Numbered from the stretch's first letter, positions 23,027 to 32,689 are shown. The stretch: DNA of 43,157 nt from Acidovorax sp. (GCF_021287135.1 NZ_JAJTBB010000037.1:1-43157); one strand, 5' to 3'. Notes: a model not told the origin generated them from the sequence alone. Numbers and translations: made by a program.

Positions 23027-24637
23027 ATGCCACAGACCGCACCGCAGCTGCCGCTGCACGAACACCTGCGCCGCCACGCGCGCACCATCCCCGACCGTCC
23101 GGCCTACCTCTGGTACGGCCACGCCATCACCTGGGCCGAGCTGGACGCCGCCAGCGATGCGTTTGCGGCCCGCCTGCAGGCGCTGGGCGTGCAAAAGGGC
23201 GAGCCCGTGGCCCTGTTCATGAACAACTGCCCGCAGTACGTGATGGCGCACTACGGCATCCAGAAGATCGGTGCCATCGTCTGCCCCTGCGGGCCGCTGA
23301 ACAAGGAGCATGAGCTGGAGTACCAGCTCACCGACCTGCAGGCCCGCGTGATCGTGGCGGCCGATGTGCTGCTGCCCGTGGTGGACAAGGTGCGTGCCAA
23401 GACGGCGCTCGCGCACGTGTTCGTGGTGCGCTATGCCGAGCTGCTGCCCGAGGGCGCGCCCAGCATCGACGTGCCCGCCGAGCTGCAGGCCATGCGTGCG
23501 GCCATGGCGCCCGTCCCGGCGAACTGCGAAGACTTCCTGGCTGCCACGCGCACCGGCGCGCGGCCCGGCCCGGTGGCGATCGGCATGGACGACGTGGCGC
23601 TGATGACCTACACCTCGGGCACCACCGGCCTGCCCAAGGGCGCCATGCTGAGCTACGGCAACGCCAGCTTCAAGACCGCCGCCTCGGCCGACTGCAACGG
23701 CATGACGCCCCAGGAAGTGCTGCTGGCCGTGGCCCCGCTGTACCACATCGCCGGCATGGTGATGGGCGTGAACCTGCCCGTGTACACCGGCGCCACCGCC
23801 GTGCTGCTGTACCGCTTCGACCCGCTGGGCGTGGCCCAGGCGCTGGAGCGCCACCGCGTCACCTGGTGGTACAGCATCGCCCCCATGAACGGCGCCCTCA
23901 TGCAGGTGCCCGGCGCGCGCGCCATGGACTGGAGCGCGCTGCGCCGCAACCCGGTCACCAGCTTCGGCATCACCTTCACCGAGGCGCTGGCGCAGCAGTG
24001 GCAGCAGTTCGCGCCGAACTGCATCGCGCACGAGGCGGCCTATGGGCTGTCGGAAACCCACACCGTGGACACCGCCATGCCCGCTGATGCCATCCGCTGG
24101 GGCACGCAGGGCAAGCCCGTGCCGGGCAACACCATCCGCATCGTGGACCCCGACACCGGCGCGCCCCTGCCCACTGGCGAGGTGGGCGAGATCACCATCC
24201 ACGGCCCCGGCAACTTCAAGGGCTACTGGAACAAGCCCGAGGCCACGGCCAAGACGCTGCGGGACGGCTGGGTCTACACCGGTGACATGGGCAAGATCGA
24301 CGCGGACGGCTACCTCACCTTCATCGGCCGCTTCAAGGAAATGATCAAGGTTTCGGGCTACAGCGTGTTCCCCGAGGAGGTGGAGACCATCCTCATCAAG
24401 CACCCGGCCGTCGCGCAGGCGGCCGTGATCGGCGTGCCCGATGCGGAAAAGGGCGAGGTGGTGCGCGCCTTCATCGTCAAGAAGCCCGGCCAGGATGTGG
24501 ATGCCGCCGCCCTGGTGGCCTGGTGCCGCGAGAACATGGCGCCCTACAAGGCCCCGCGCGAGGTGCGCTTCATCGACGCGCTGCCTGCCACGGGCGCCGG
24601 CAAGGTGCTGCGCCGGCTCTTGAAGGACCAGGACTGA
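23027..24637 (+). CDS. Class I adenylate-forming acyl-CoA synthetase
   Basis: A 536-residue ligase that activates a carboxylic acid with ATP and CoA. The P-loop is YTSGTTGLPKG (T196-G201 inside), A5 AYGLSETHT, A7 YTGDMGKIDADGYL, A8 GRFKEMIKVSGYSVFPEEVE, and the adenylation lysine is K526 (ATGAGKVLRR). The start has GGAG eight bases before it. The substrate cannot be read from sequence; a branched or short chain that then feeds the carboxylase downstream is plausible. It is divergent from the TetR gene and separated from the carboxylase by 85 bases with a palindromic element. Confidence 0.92.
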   Translation: MPQTAPQLPLHEHLRRHARTIPDRPAYLWYGHAITWAELDAASDAFAARLQALGVQKGEPVALFMNNCPQYVMAHYGIQKIGAIVCPCGPLNKEHELEYQLTDLQARVIVAADVLLPVVDKVRAKTALAHVFVVRYAELLPEGAPSIDVPAELQAMRAAMAPVPANCEDFLAATRTGARPGPVAIGMDDVALMTYTSGTTGLPKGAMLSYGNASFKTAASADCNGMTPQEVLLAVAPLYHIAGMVMGVNLPVYTGATAVLLYRFDPLGVAQALERHRVTWWYSIAPMNGALMQVPGARAMDWSALRRNPVTSFGITFTEALAQQWQQFAPNCIAHEAAYGLSETHTVDTAMPADAIRWGTQGKPVPGNTIRIVDPDTGAPLPTGEVGEITIHGPGNFKGYWNKPEATAKTLRDGWVYTGDMGKIDADGYLTFIGRFKEMIKVSGYSVFPEEVETILIKHPAVAQAAVIGVPDAEKGEVVRAFIVKKPGQDVDAAALVAWCRENMAPYKAPREVRFIDALPATGAGKVLRRLLKDQD

Positions 24638-24661
24638 ACCGCTCGATTCCAGGTATCGAGC

Positions 24662-24713
24662 CAAATTGGTCGCTGGCGCTTTCAGAATAAGCGCCAGCAG
24701 CTATCAAAACAGA
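24662..24713 (-). repeat. Palindromic element copy (intergenic)
   Basis: Arms CTGGCGCTT (24673-24681) and AAGCGCCAG (24689-24697) with a seven-base loop; on the minus strand it is preceded by TTTTGATAGCTG and followed by CGACCAATTTGG. It separates the synthetase from the carboxylase gene. Confidence 0.8.
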
Positions 24714-24722
24714 AGCATCCCC

Positions 24723-27700
24723 ATGACCCCGCCCCTCTTTTCCAAAGTCCTGATCGCCAACCGCGGCGAGGTGGCGCTGCGCATTGCCCGCGCGCTGGCC
24801 GACCTGGGCATCGCCAGCCTGGCCGTCTACGCCGAGGACGACGCCCAAGCCCCCCACGTGCGCGCCGCCGGCAGCGCCGTGGCCCTGGGCGCCACCGGCC
24901 CGGCCGCCTACCTGGACGGTGCGCGGCTGCTGGCCATCGCCCGCGAGCACGGCTGTGACGCCCTGCACCCCGGCTACGGCTTCCTGAGCGAGCGCGCGGA
25001 CTTTGCCGCCGCGTGTGCCGAAGCGGGCGTGCGCTTCATCGGCCCCACGCCCGCGCAGCTGGCCCTGTTTGGCGACAAGGCCCAGGCGCGCGCGCTGGCC
25101 CAGCGCTGCGGCGTGCCGCTGATGCCGGGCACACAGCACGCCATCACGCTGGCCGAGGCCGAGGCCTTCTGGCAGCAGCACGCAACCGCCGGCATCGTCA
25201 TCAAGGCCATTGGCGGCGGTGGCGGGCGCGGCATGCGCGCCGTGCAGGCCGGGGACGACCTGGCCGCCGCCTACGCGCGCTGCCGCAGCGAGGCGCAAGC
25301 CGCCTTTGGCGTGGACGGCGTCTATGTGGAACGCCTCATGGCGCAGGCGCGGCACATCGAGATCCAGGTGCTGGGCGACGGGCAGGACGTGCTGGCCCTG
25401 GGCGAGCGCGAATGCTCGCTGCAGCGGCGCTTCCAGAAGCTGGTGGAGATCGCCCCCAGCCCCAGTCTGCCCGAGGCCCTGCGCACGCAGATCACCGCCG
25501 CCGCGCTGGCCATGGCGCGCGAGGTGCGCTACGAGGGCCTGGGCACCTTCGAGTTCCTGGTGGACCTGCACTCGACTGATCTGCCCTGGGTGTTCATCGA
25601 GGCCAACCCGCGCCTGCAGGTGGAGCACACCATCACCGAGGAAGTGATGGGCGTGGACCTGGTGCAGACGCAGATCGCGCTGGCCGCCGGCCGGCCGCTG
25701 CACGCGCTGGGCCTGGACCCGGCGCAGGCCCAGCGCCCGCGGGGCTATGCCGTGCAGTGGCGCATCAACGCCGAGACGCTGGACGCGCAAGGCCAGGCCA
25801 CGCCCGGCAGCGGCACGCTGGCGCGGTTTGACATGCCGTCCGGCCCCGGCGTGCGCGTGGACAGCCACGGCGTGGCCGGCACCGCGCCCTCGCCGCACTA
25901 CGACACGCTGCTGGCCAAGCTCATCGTGCACAGCCAAAGCAGCGACTTTGCCGACGTGCTGCGCCGCAGCCAGCGCGCGCTGGCCGAATGCCGCATCGAA
26001 GGCGTGGCCACCAACCTCGCGCTGCTGCAGGCCCTGGCCGCCCGCCCCGAGATGGCGCAGCAGCAGGTGCACACGCGCTGGCTCGAATCGGTGCTGCCGG
26101 CGCTGCTGGATGCTTCAAAAACGATAGCTGCCAGCGCTTATCCAGAAAGCGCTGGAGGCCAATTTCTTTCAAATCCTCCCGCTGCCCAACAGTCTGCAGT
26201 GCCCGAGGGCGCCGTCTGCGCCCCCATGCCCGCCCGCCTGGTGCAGCGCAGCGTGGCGGAAGGCGACGTGGTGGCCGCCGGTGCCGAGCTGGCCGTGCTC
26301 GAATCCATGAAGATGGAGCATGTGCTGAGCGCCCCGCACGCGGGCCGCGTGCGCCAGTGGCTGGCTGAGCCCGGCAGCTACCTGCAGCCGGGCCAGCCGC
26401 TTGTGGTGCTGGAGCCCGTGGACGCCGCAGGCGACGCAGCCGCGCAGGCCGAGGCCGCCGCGCAGGACCTGGGCCACATCCGCGCCGACCTGCAGCGCGT
26501 CATCGACCGCCACGCCTTCACGCTCGACGCCGCCCGCCCCGAGGCCATGGCCAAGCGCCACGCCCAGGGCGGCCGCAGCGCCCGCGAGAACCTTGCCGAC
26601 CTGTGCGACGAAGGCAGCTTCATCGAATACGGTGCCCTCGCCATTGCCGCGCAAACGCGCCGCCGCACCCGCGAAGACCTCATCGCCAACACCCCGGCCG
26701 ACGGCATGGTCACCGGCATCGGCGGCGTCAATGGCGCGCAGTTCGGCCCCGAGAAGGCGCGCACCGTGGTCATGGCCTACGACGCCACGGTGCTCGCCGG
26801 CACGCAGGGCGCGCGCAACCACGCCAAGACCGACCGCATGCTGGGCATTGCGCTGGCGCAGCAGCTGCCCGTGGTGCTGTTTGCCGAAGGCGGCGGCGGC
26901 CGCCCCGGCGACACCGACGTGCCCGTGGTGGCCGGCCTGCATGTCGAGACCTTTGCCAGCTACGCCGCGCTCTCCGGCCGGGTGCCGGTGGTGGGCGTGG
27001 TGCACGGCCGCTGCTTTGCGGGCAACGCCGCGCTGCTGGGCTGCAGCGACGTGATCATTGCCACGCGCGCCAGCAACATCGGCATGGGCGGCCCCGCCAT
27101 GATCGAAGGCGGCGGCCTGGGCGTGTTCCGGCCGGAGCAGATCGGCCCGAGCACCGTGCAGCACGCCAGCGGCGTGATCGACGTGCTGGTGGACACCGAA
27201 GCCGACGCCGTGCGCGCCGCGCGGCAGTACCTGGGCTACTTCCAGGGCCGCACGGCGGACTGGTCCGCCGCCGACCCGCGCGCCCTGCGCAGCGTGGTGC
27301 CCGAAAACCGCCTGCGCGTGTACGACACCCGCCGCGCCATGGAGGGCATTGCCGACACCGGCAGCCTGCTGATGCTGCGCACCGGCTTTGGCGCCGGCAT
27401 CCACACGGCGCTGGCCCGCATCGAAGGCCGCCCCGTGGGGCTGATGGCCAACAACCCCCTGCACCTGGGCGGCGCCATCGACGCGCCGGCCGCCGACAAG
27501 GCCGCGCGCTTCATGCAGCTGTGCAACGCGCACGGCCTGCCCCTGGTGAGCCTGGTGGACACGCCCGGCTTCATGGTCGGGCCGGAGGTGGAGACCACGG
27601 CCCAGGTGCGGCACGTGAGCCGCCTGTTCGTCACCGCCGCGCACCTGCGCGTGCCCTTCTTCAGCGTGGTGCTGCGCAAGGGCTACGGCCTGGGCGCCAT

Positions 27701-28022
27701 GGGCATGGCGGCGGGGGGCTTCCACGCGCCGGTGTTCACCATTGCCTGGCCTACGGGCGAGTTCGGCGCCATGGGGCTCGAAGGCGCGGTGCGCCTGGGC
27801 TTCCGCAAGGAGCTGGAGGCGCTGCCCGAAGGGCCCGAGCGCGACGCGCTGTTCCAGAAGCTGGTGGCCAAGTCGTATGCCAACGGCGAAGCCATGCACA
27901 TGGCCGCCACGCTGGAGATCGACGCGGTGATCGACCCGGCCGACACCCGCAGCTGGCTGGCGCGGGGGCTGGCATCGGCCCAGGTGCGGCCGCAGGGGTC
28001 GCGCGGCGTCGATACCTGGTGA
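24723..28022 (+). CDS. Single-chain biotin-dependent acyl-CoA carboxylase (BC–BCCP–CT)
   Basis: A 1099-residue fusion. Residues 1 to about 450 are biotin carboxylase (KVLIANRGEVALRIARAL, HPGYGFLSE, the glycine-rich IKAIGGGGGRGMRAV, ECSLQRRFQKLVE, EANPRLQVEH). Residues about 495-570 are the biotin carrier, with biotinyl K530 in LESMKMEH. From about 600 to the end is carboxyltransferase (GGRSARENLADLCDEGSFIEYG, GMAAGGFHAPVF). It carboxylates an acyl-CoA with bicarbonate and ATP. Most relatives split these between alpha and beta chains; single-chain forms are known. No BT domain is visible: only about 30 residues link BC and BCCP, and part is encoded by a palindromic element (residues about 463-484). 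It probably acts on the product of the upstream synthetase. Confidence 0.92.
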   Translation: MTPPLFSKVLIANRGEVALRIARALADLGIASLAVYAEDDAQAPHVRAAGSAVALGATGPAAYLDGARLLAIAREHGCDALHPGYGFLSERADFAAACAEAGVRFIGPTPAQLALFGDKAQARALAQRCGVPLMPGTQHAITLAEAEAFWQQHATAGIVIKAIGGGGGRGMRAVQAGDDLAAAYARCRSEAQAAFGVDGVYVERLMAQARHIEIQVLGDGQDVLALGERECSLQRRFQKLVEIAPSPSLPEALRTQITAAALAMAREVRYEGLGTFEFLVDLHSTDLPWVFIEANPRLQVEHTITEEVMGVDLVQTQIALAAGRPLHALGLDPAQAQRPRGYAVQWRINAETLDAQGQATPGSGTLARFDMPSGPGVRVDSHGVAGTAPSPHYDTLLAKLIVHSQSSDFADVLRRSQRALAECRIEGVATNLALLQALAARPEMAQQQVHTRWLESVLPALLDASKTIAASAYPESAGGQFLSNPPAAQQSAVPEGAVCAPMPARLVQRSVAEGDVVAAGAELAVLESMKMEHVLSAPHAGRVRQWLAEPGSYLQPGQPLVVLEPVDAAGDAAAQAEAAAQDLGHIRADLQRVIDRHAFTLDAARPEAMAKRHAQGGRSARENLADLCDEGSFIEYGALAIAAQTRRRTREDLIANTPADGMVTGIGGVNGAQFGPEKARTVVMAYDATVLAGTQGARNHAKTDRMLGIALAQQLPVVLFAEGGGGRPGDTDVPVVAGLHVETFASYAALSGRVPVVGVVHGRCFAGNAALLGCSDVIIATRASNIGMGGPAMIEGGGLGVFRPEQIGPSTVQHASGVIDVLVDTEADAVRAARQYLGYFQGRTADWSAADPRALRSVVPENRLRVYDTRRAMEGIADTGSLLMLRTGFGAGIHTALARIEGRPVGLMANNPLHLGGAIDAPAADKAARFMQLCNAHGLPLVSLVDTPGFMVGPEVETTAQVRHVSRLFVTAAHLRVPFFSVVLRKGYGLGAMGMAAGGFHAPVFTIAWPTGEFGAMGLEGAVRLGFRKELEALPEGPERDALFQKLVAKSYANGEAMHMAATLEIDAVIDPADTRSWLARGLASAQVRPQGSRGVDTW
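26114..26170 (+). repeat. Palindromic element copy, in frame inside the carboxylase gene
   Basis: CCAGCGCTT (26131-26139) and AAGCGCTGG (26147-26155) are a perfect 9-bp stem with a seven-base loop, preceded by GATAGCT and followed by AGGCCAATTT. It encodes TIAASAYPESAGGQF in the BC–BCCP linker without breaking the frame. Confidence 0.85.
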
Positions 28023-28037
28023 GGTGGGCGGGTCTGC

Positions 28038-28649
28038 TCAGCGCTGCACCAGCGCCAGCTTCGCGCCCAGCCCCACCAGCGCCGCGGCAAAGCCCCGCCG
28101 CAGCCACGCCAGCACGCTGGGGCGCTGCAGCACCTGGTCGCGAAACCGCGCGGCAAAGACGCCATAGCCGATGAACACGGCGAAGGTCATGGCCATGAAC
28201 ACCAGCGAGAGCTGGGCCATGCGCCACGCCGGCTGCGCCTCGCCCGGCGCGATGAACTGCGGCAAAAAGGTGAGGAAGAACAGCGACAGCTTGGGGTTGA
28301 GCAGGTTGACCAGCAGCGCCTGCGCAATGCGCCCGCCGGCTGCGCGCGTGGGCGCCTCGGCGTGCACCGCCAGCGCGGCCGGGGAGCGCCAGGTGGCCCA
28401 GGCCATGTACATCAGAATGGCCACGCCGGCGTAGCGCAGCACCTCGAACGCGGTGGCGCTGGCGTGCAGCAGGGCGGCCAGCCCCGTCACCGCGGCCAGC
28501 AGGTGCGGCACGATGCCGAGCGTGCAGCCCAGGGCCGTCACGGCAGCGGCCCGGGGGCCGCCCGACAGGCCTGCGGCCACGGTGAGCAGCGTTCCGGGCC
28601 CTGGCGAGATGACCACGATGAAAGCGGTGATGAGAAATTCAATGCCCAT
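28038..28649 (-). CDS. LysE/RhtB-family amino-acid exporter
   Basis: A 203-residue inner-membrane protein with about six hydrophobic segments. The N-terminal FIVVISPGPGTLLTVAAGLSGG carries the family SPGP motif; LLVNLLNPKLSLFFLTFLPQF is the second signature. It exports amino acids or related compounds; the substrate is unknown. It lies 112 bases downstream of an AraC gene in the same direction, a common regulator–exporter pair. It converges on the carboxylase gene with a 15-base gap. Confidence 0.92.
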   Translation of the reverse strand: MGIEFLITAFIVVISPGPGTLLTVAAGLSGGPRAAAVTALGCTLGIVPHLLAAVTGLAALLHASATAFEVLRYAGVAILMYMAWATWRSPAALAVHAEAPTRAAGGRIAQALLVNLLNPKLSLFFLTFLPQFIAPGEAQPAWRMAQLSLVFMAMTFAVFIGYGVFAARFRDQVLQRPSVLAWLRRGFAAALVGLGAKLALVQR

Positions 28650-28761
28650 GGCGCAGGGGCCACGCGGGGGCGGCCGAAAGGAGTGGTGAGGTCTGCAGCA
28701 TCCGCCACCGACCGGCCGGCGGTCTTGAACGAAATTGCAGGGCACCCGGCCCGTCAGGCGT

Positions 28762-29580
28762 TCAGGTGCGTGCGCGAACGTACGCGCCGGGCGTGATGCC
28801 GAAGCTGCGCGCAAAGAGGCGCGTCAGGTGGCTCTGGTCGGCAAAGCCGCTGGCGGCGGCCGCTTCGGCCACCGGCGTGCCGCCGACCAGCAGGCGGCGC
28901 GCGTGGTGCAGGCGGCGCTGCAGCAGGTAGGCATGCGGCGTGAGGCCCGTGGCCTGGCCGAACTGGCGCACGAGCTGATAGCGGCTCAGCCCCGCTTCGC
29001 GGGCCAGTTGCGCAAGGCTCCAGGGTGCGGTGGGGTCGTCGTCGATCATGGCGCGGGCGGTGGCGATGGTGGCGGTGGCGGCCGTCGCGGGCGGCCGGGC
29101 GTCCCGGGGCTGCAGCAGGCGGCCCAGTACCTGCAGCAGGCATTCCTCCACCTGCAGCCGTGCGGCCGGGCCATCTGCCGTGCGCGTGGCTGCGCCGAAC
29201 AGCGCCCGGACCTGGGCGGCCAGCCGCGCATCGCGCATCGAAGGCGCGCGAAATTCGAAGAGGCTTCCCGGCCTGCACGGGTGCACGTCGGCCGCCAGCG
29301 CCGCCACCAGCGCCGGCTCCAGGTACAGCATGCGCCAGGCGCGCCCGCCGTCTCCCAGCGGTGTGCCGTCGTGCACTTCGCCCGGGTTGACGGTGATGGT
29401 GTCGCCGGGGCCGGATTCCACGGTGCCCCGGCCGCTGGCCGATTTCTGGGCGCCCTTGTCGATCACGCCCAGGCCGAACTGCAGGTGGATGTGCCGCCCA
29501 AAAGCGTGGCGCGAGTCGGCCCGCATCGCTTCGACGCCGGGCACGGCACTGGGGAGAAACTGAAAGGGTTTTTGCGGCAT
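28762..29580 (-). CDS. AraC-family transcriptional regulator
   Basis: A 272-residue regulator. An N-terminal cupin-like sensor (GRHIHLQFGLGVIDKG, TVNPGEVHDGTPLG) is followed by two helix-turn-helix motifs (SLAQLAREAGLSRYQLVRQFGQATGLTPHAYL and VAEAAAASGFADQSHLTRLFARSFGITPGAY). The arrangement matches AraC proteins that drive adjacent LysE exporters. It is divergent from the aminotransferase with a 105-base gap, so it could also control that gene. Confidence 0.92.
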   Translation of the reverse strand: MPQKPFQFLPSAVPGVEAMRADSRHAFGRHIHLQFGLGVIDKGAQKSASGRGTVESGPGDTITVNPGEVHDGTPLGDGGRAWRMLYLEPALVAALAADVHPCRPGSLFEFRAPSMRDARLAAQVRALFGAATRTADGPAARLQVEECLLQVLGRLLQPRDARPPATAATATIATARAMIDDDPTAPWSLAQLAREAGLSRYQLVRQFGQATGLTPHAYLLQRRLHHARRLLVGGTPVAEAAAASGFADQSHLTRLFARSFGITPGAYVRART

Positions 29581-29685
29581 GGCGCGCAGGCTTCAGGGCG
29601 CGGGCCCATGATAAGCTGGCCTGCTGGACTGAGCCCACGCGCCCAGTCGTCCCGATCCCCCCAACGTTCCTCGCGGAGACCTGCC

Positions 29686-30834
29686 ATGCCCGGCCTTTTG
29701 CCCGACATCGACCCCGACGGCCTGCTCGAATTTTCGGTGGTCTACACCGACCGCGCGCTCAACCACATGTCCAAGCGCTTCACCGGCGTGATGCAGGACA
29801 TCCTGGCCACCCTCAAAGAGGTGTACCACGCCCACACCGCCGTGCTGGTGCCCGGCAGCGGCACCTTCGGCATGGAAGCCGTGGCGCGCCAGTTTGCCAA
29901 CAAGGAAAAAGTGCTCATCGTGCGCAACGGCTGGTTCAGCTACCGCTGGAGCCAGATCTTTGACGCCGACACCGGGCTGGGTGGCGGGGCCGTGGTGTGC
30001 AAGGCCCGCAAGCAGGGCGACGGCCCGCAGGCGCCCTGGGCGCCTTGCCCTGCCGACGAGGTGGCGGCCACCATCCGCGCCGAAAAGCCCAAGGTGGTGT
30101 TTGCGCCGCATGTCGAGACGGCCAGCGGCATCATCCTCTCCGACGACTACATCCGCACCGTGAGCGCTGCCGCGCACGAGGTGGGCGCGCTGTTCGTGCT
30201 GGACTGCATCGCCTCCGGCGCGATGTGGGTGGACATGCAGGCCACGGGCGTGGACATCCTGATCTCCGCCCCGCAAAAGGGCTGGAGCAGCTCGCCCTGC
30301 TGCGCCATGGTGATGCTGAGCGAGCGCGCCCGCCAGGCGATCGACGGCACGCAAAGCTCCAGCTTTTCGTGCGACCTCAAGAAGTGGATGCAGATCGCGG
30401 AAGGCTATGAAAAAGGCCAGCACGCTTACCACACGACGATGCCCACCGACGCGCTGGTGCGCCTGCGCGACGTGATGCTGGAGACCCGCGCCTACGGCTT
30501 TGCCAAGGTGCGCGCCGAGCAGATGGAGCTGGGCGCCCAGGTGCGCGCGCTGCTCGAATCGCGCGGCTTCCCCAGCGTGGCCGCCGAGGGCTGGAAGGCC
30601 CCCGGCGTGGTCGTGAGCTACACCACCGACCCTGGCATCCAGAACGGCAAGAAGTTCCTGGAAGTGGGCCTGCAGACTGCGTCTGGTGTGCCCCTGCAGT
30701 GCGACGAAGGCGCGGATTTCAAGACCTTCCGCATCGGCCTGTTCGGCCTGGAGAAGTGGCACAACGTGGACCGCAGCGTGGGCCACCTGGCCCGGGCGCT
30801 GGACCAGATCGCAGCCGCCCCCGCCGCTGCCTGA
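29686..30834 (+). CDS. Class V aminotransferase (serine–pyruvate/alanine–glyoxylate type)
   Basis: A 382-residue PLP enzyme. VPGSGTFGMEAVARQF binds the cofactor phosphate, FVLDCIASGAMWVDM supplies the ring-stacking aspartate, and K198 (ISAPQKGWSSSPCC) is the Schiff-base lysine. FRIGLFGLEKW near the end carries the substrate arginine. Members interconvert alanine, serine, glyoxylate and pyruvate; the exact pair is unresolved. GGAG precedes the ATG. The divergent AraC/LysE pair hints at a shared amino-acid substrate. Confidence 0.9.
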   Translation: MPGLLPDIDPDGLLEFSVVYTDRALNHMSKRFTGVMQDILATLKEVYHAHTAVLVPGSGTFGMEAVARQFANKEKVLIVRNGWFSYRWSQIFDADTGLGGGAVVCKARKQGDGPQAPWAPCPADEVAATIRAEKPKVVFAPHVETASGIILSDDYIRTVSAAAHEVGALFVLDCIASGAMWVDMQATGVDILISAPQKGWSSSPCCAMVMLSERARQAIDGTQSSSFSCDLKKWMQIAEGYEKGQHAYHTTMPTDALVRLRDVMLETRAYGFAKVRAEQMELGAQVRALLESRGFPSVAAEGWKAPGVVVSYTTDPGIQNGKKFLEVGLQTASGVPLQCDEGADFKTFRIGLFGLEKWHNVDRSVGHLARALDQIAAAPAAA

Positions 30835-30861
30835 CGGCCGGCGGCGGGTGCACACGGCCGC

Positions 30862-32163
30862 ATGACGCCGGAAGACTCCCCTCCCGACCCAGCCCGCGCG
30901 TTGCGCCGCGCCCAGCGGCAGGCCCTGGGCCTGCTGCTGCTGGTGACGGCGGTGTTCGCGGCCACCAGCGTGGTGGAGCGCGGCCTGGGGCTCAATGCCA
31001 TCAAGGCGATGGCCGAGGCCGCCATGGTGGGCGCGCTGGCCGACTGGTTTGCCGTGGTGGCGCTGTTTCGCCGGCCGCTGGGCCTGCCCATTCCGCACAC
31101 CGCGGTCATCGCGCGCAACCAGGCGCGCATCGGCCGCAACCTGGCAGTGTTCGTGCGCGACAAGTTCCTGGACCTGCCTTCGCTGGTGTCGCTGATCCGC
31201 CGGCACGACCCGGCCGAGCGCCTGGCCCAGTGGCTCACCGTGCCCGGCAACGCTGCGCTGCTGGGCCACCAGGCCAAGCGCCTGGCATCGGCCGCGCTGG
31301 AGATGGTGCAGGACGCCCAGGTGGAGCACTTCATCCAGAAGGCCGCGCGCACCCTGATCGGGCAGGTGGACCTGTCGCGCGCGCTGGCGGCTGTGCTGGA
31401 CACCCTGACCCACAACGGCCGCCACCAGGCCCTGCTGGACGACGTGCTGGCCAAGCTCATCGAACTGCTGCAGAACGAGCAGACCCGCACGTGGGTCGCG
31501 CAGTCCATCGTGGCCTGGCTCAAGAAGGACCACCCGCGCACCGAAAAGTTATTGCCCAGTGACTGGCTGGGCGACAAGGGCTCGGCCCTGCTGGCCCGCG
31601 CGCTGGAAAGCCTGATGGCCGACGTGGCCGCCAACCCGCAGCACGCGCTGCGGGCGCAGTTCGATACTGCTGTGCAGCGCTTTGTCGAGCGCCTGCGCAG
31701 CGACCCGGCGTGGGCGCGCAAGGGCGAAGAGATCCGCATTTGGCTGCAGACCGATGCCACGGTGGGCGGCTATGTGCAGACCTTGTGGCTGGACCTGCGT
31801 GGTGCGCTGCAGCGTGACCTGGCCGATGCCGACTCGGTGCTGGCGCAGCAGGTGGGCAAGCTGGGGTTGTGGCTGGGCGAGTCGCTGGCGGGGGATGCGG
31901 CGCTCAGGCAGTCGTTCAATGACCGGCTGGAGCGCTGGGCGGAGGGTTTGGCGCCGGAGGTGTCGGCGTTCATTGCGCAGCACATTGAGGACACGGTGCG
32001 GCGGTGGGATGTGGAGGAGATGACCCAGCTGATCGAGCTGAATATCGGCAAGGATTTGCAGTACATACGGATCAATGGGACGGTGGTGGGTGGGCTCATT
32101 GGGCTGGTGCTGTTTGCTGTGTCGAACGCGGGGGGGATTTGGCGGGCGTTGGCGGGAGGCTGA
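30862..32163 (+). CDS. DUF445 membrane protein (YjiN-like)
   Basis: A 433-residue protein with hydrophobic segments at about 20-40 (ALGLLLLVTAVFAATSV) and at the C-terminus (VVGGLIGLVLFAVS), and the family signature AMVGALADWFAVVALFRRPLGLPIPHTAVI (shown here as two joined blocks, 55-84). Between them lies a long helical domain. E. coli YjiN is the closest named relative; the role is unknown, perhaps envelope-associated. It begins 27 bases after the aminotransferase. Confidence 0.88.
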   Translation: MTPEDSPPDPARALRRAQRQALGLLLLVTAVFAATSVVERGLGLNAIKAMAEAAMVGALADWFAVVALFRRPLGLPIPHTAVIARNQARIGRNLAVFVRDKFLDLPSLVSLIRRHDPAERLAQWLTVPGNAALLGHQAKRLASAALEMVQDAQVEHFIQKAARTLIGQVDLSRALAAVLDTLTHNGRHQALLDDVLAKLIELLQNEQTRTWVAQSIVAWLKKDHPRTEKLLPSDWLGDKGSALLARALESLMADVAANPQHALRAQFDTAVQRFVERLRSDPAWARKGEEIRIWLQTDATVGGYVQTLWLDLRGALQRDLADADSVLAQQVGKLGLWLGESLAGDAALRQSFNDRLERWAEGLAPEVSAFIAQHIEDTVRRWDVEEMTQLIELNIGKDLQYIRINGTVVGGLIGLVLFAVSNAGGIWRALAGG

Positions 32164-32165
32164 TA

Positions 32166-32460
32166 GGCCGTTCGGGCTGAGCTTGTCGAAGCCAAGGCGT
32201 GGTTTGAAAAGCATGCTGTGGTTGAGGGCGGAGGCCGGGAGTCGCCCGGCAGCGAGTAACTTTCTCTTGTCTCGCCAAGAGAAAGTCACCAAAGAGAAGG
32301 CGACCCCCAGTCTGCGACCCCTGCGCTGCGCTACGGGGCAAACCTGCGGCGGGGCGGTTGCGGGGTGCGCCGCAGAACTCACTGCGCTGCGTTGCAGCTC
32401 CGTTCGGACAACCGCGGCGAGTCAGATCACGAAGCACGGGCGCGGCGACGCCCGTGCCCC
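32166..32460 (+). repeat. Left arm of an 830-bp inverted-repeat element
   Basis: Homologous, inverted, to 32690-32995. Matching landmarks are GGGCTGAGCTTGTCGAAGC, CTTTCTCTTGTCTCGCCAAG, CTGCGCTGCGCTACGGGGCA and GGTGCGCCGCAGAACTC. The open frames across it are products of repeat sequence and not genes. Confidence 0.8.
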
Positions 32461-32689
32461 CCCGCACCCGCCCCGCCGCAGGCGCAGCCAGCAGGGGTGG
32501 GACAGCCGAATAGCCAAACAGCCCTTCGGGCCATCGCTGCGCCCGGCCCCGCCTTCGCGGGCGCAAGCGCCACGCGCTGCGCGTTCGGGGCCGAGCGCAG
32601 CGCAGCGAAGCGAAGCAATGGCCCGTATGGATGCCCGCTCCCCGGGTTCCCTTCTGTAAGCGCCTGGGGCGCGCAGGGCGCGGGGTAGC

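Noticed and set aside
22175-24664. 829-residue minus-strand protein
   Set aside because: Only the last 243 codons are the TetR gene; the rest is an antisense read-through frame under the acyl-CoA synthetase.
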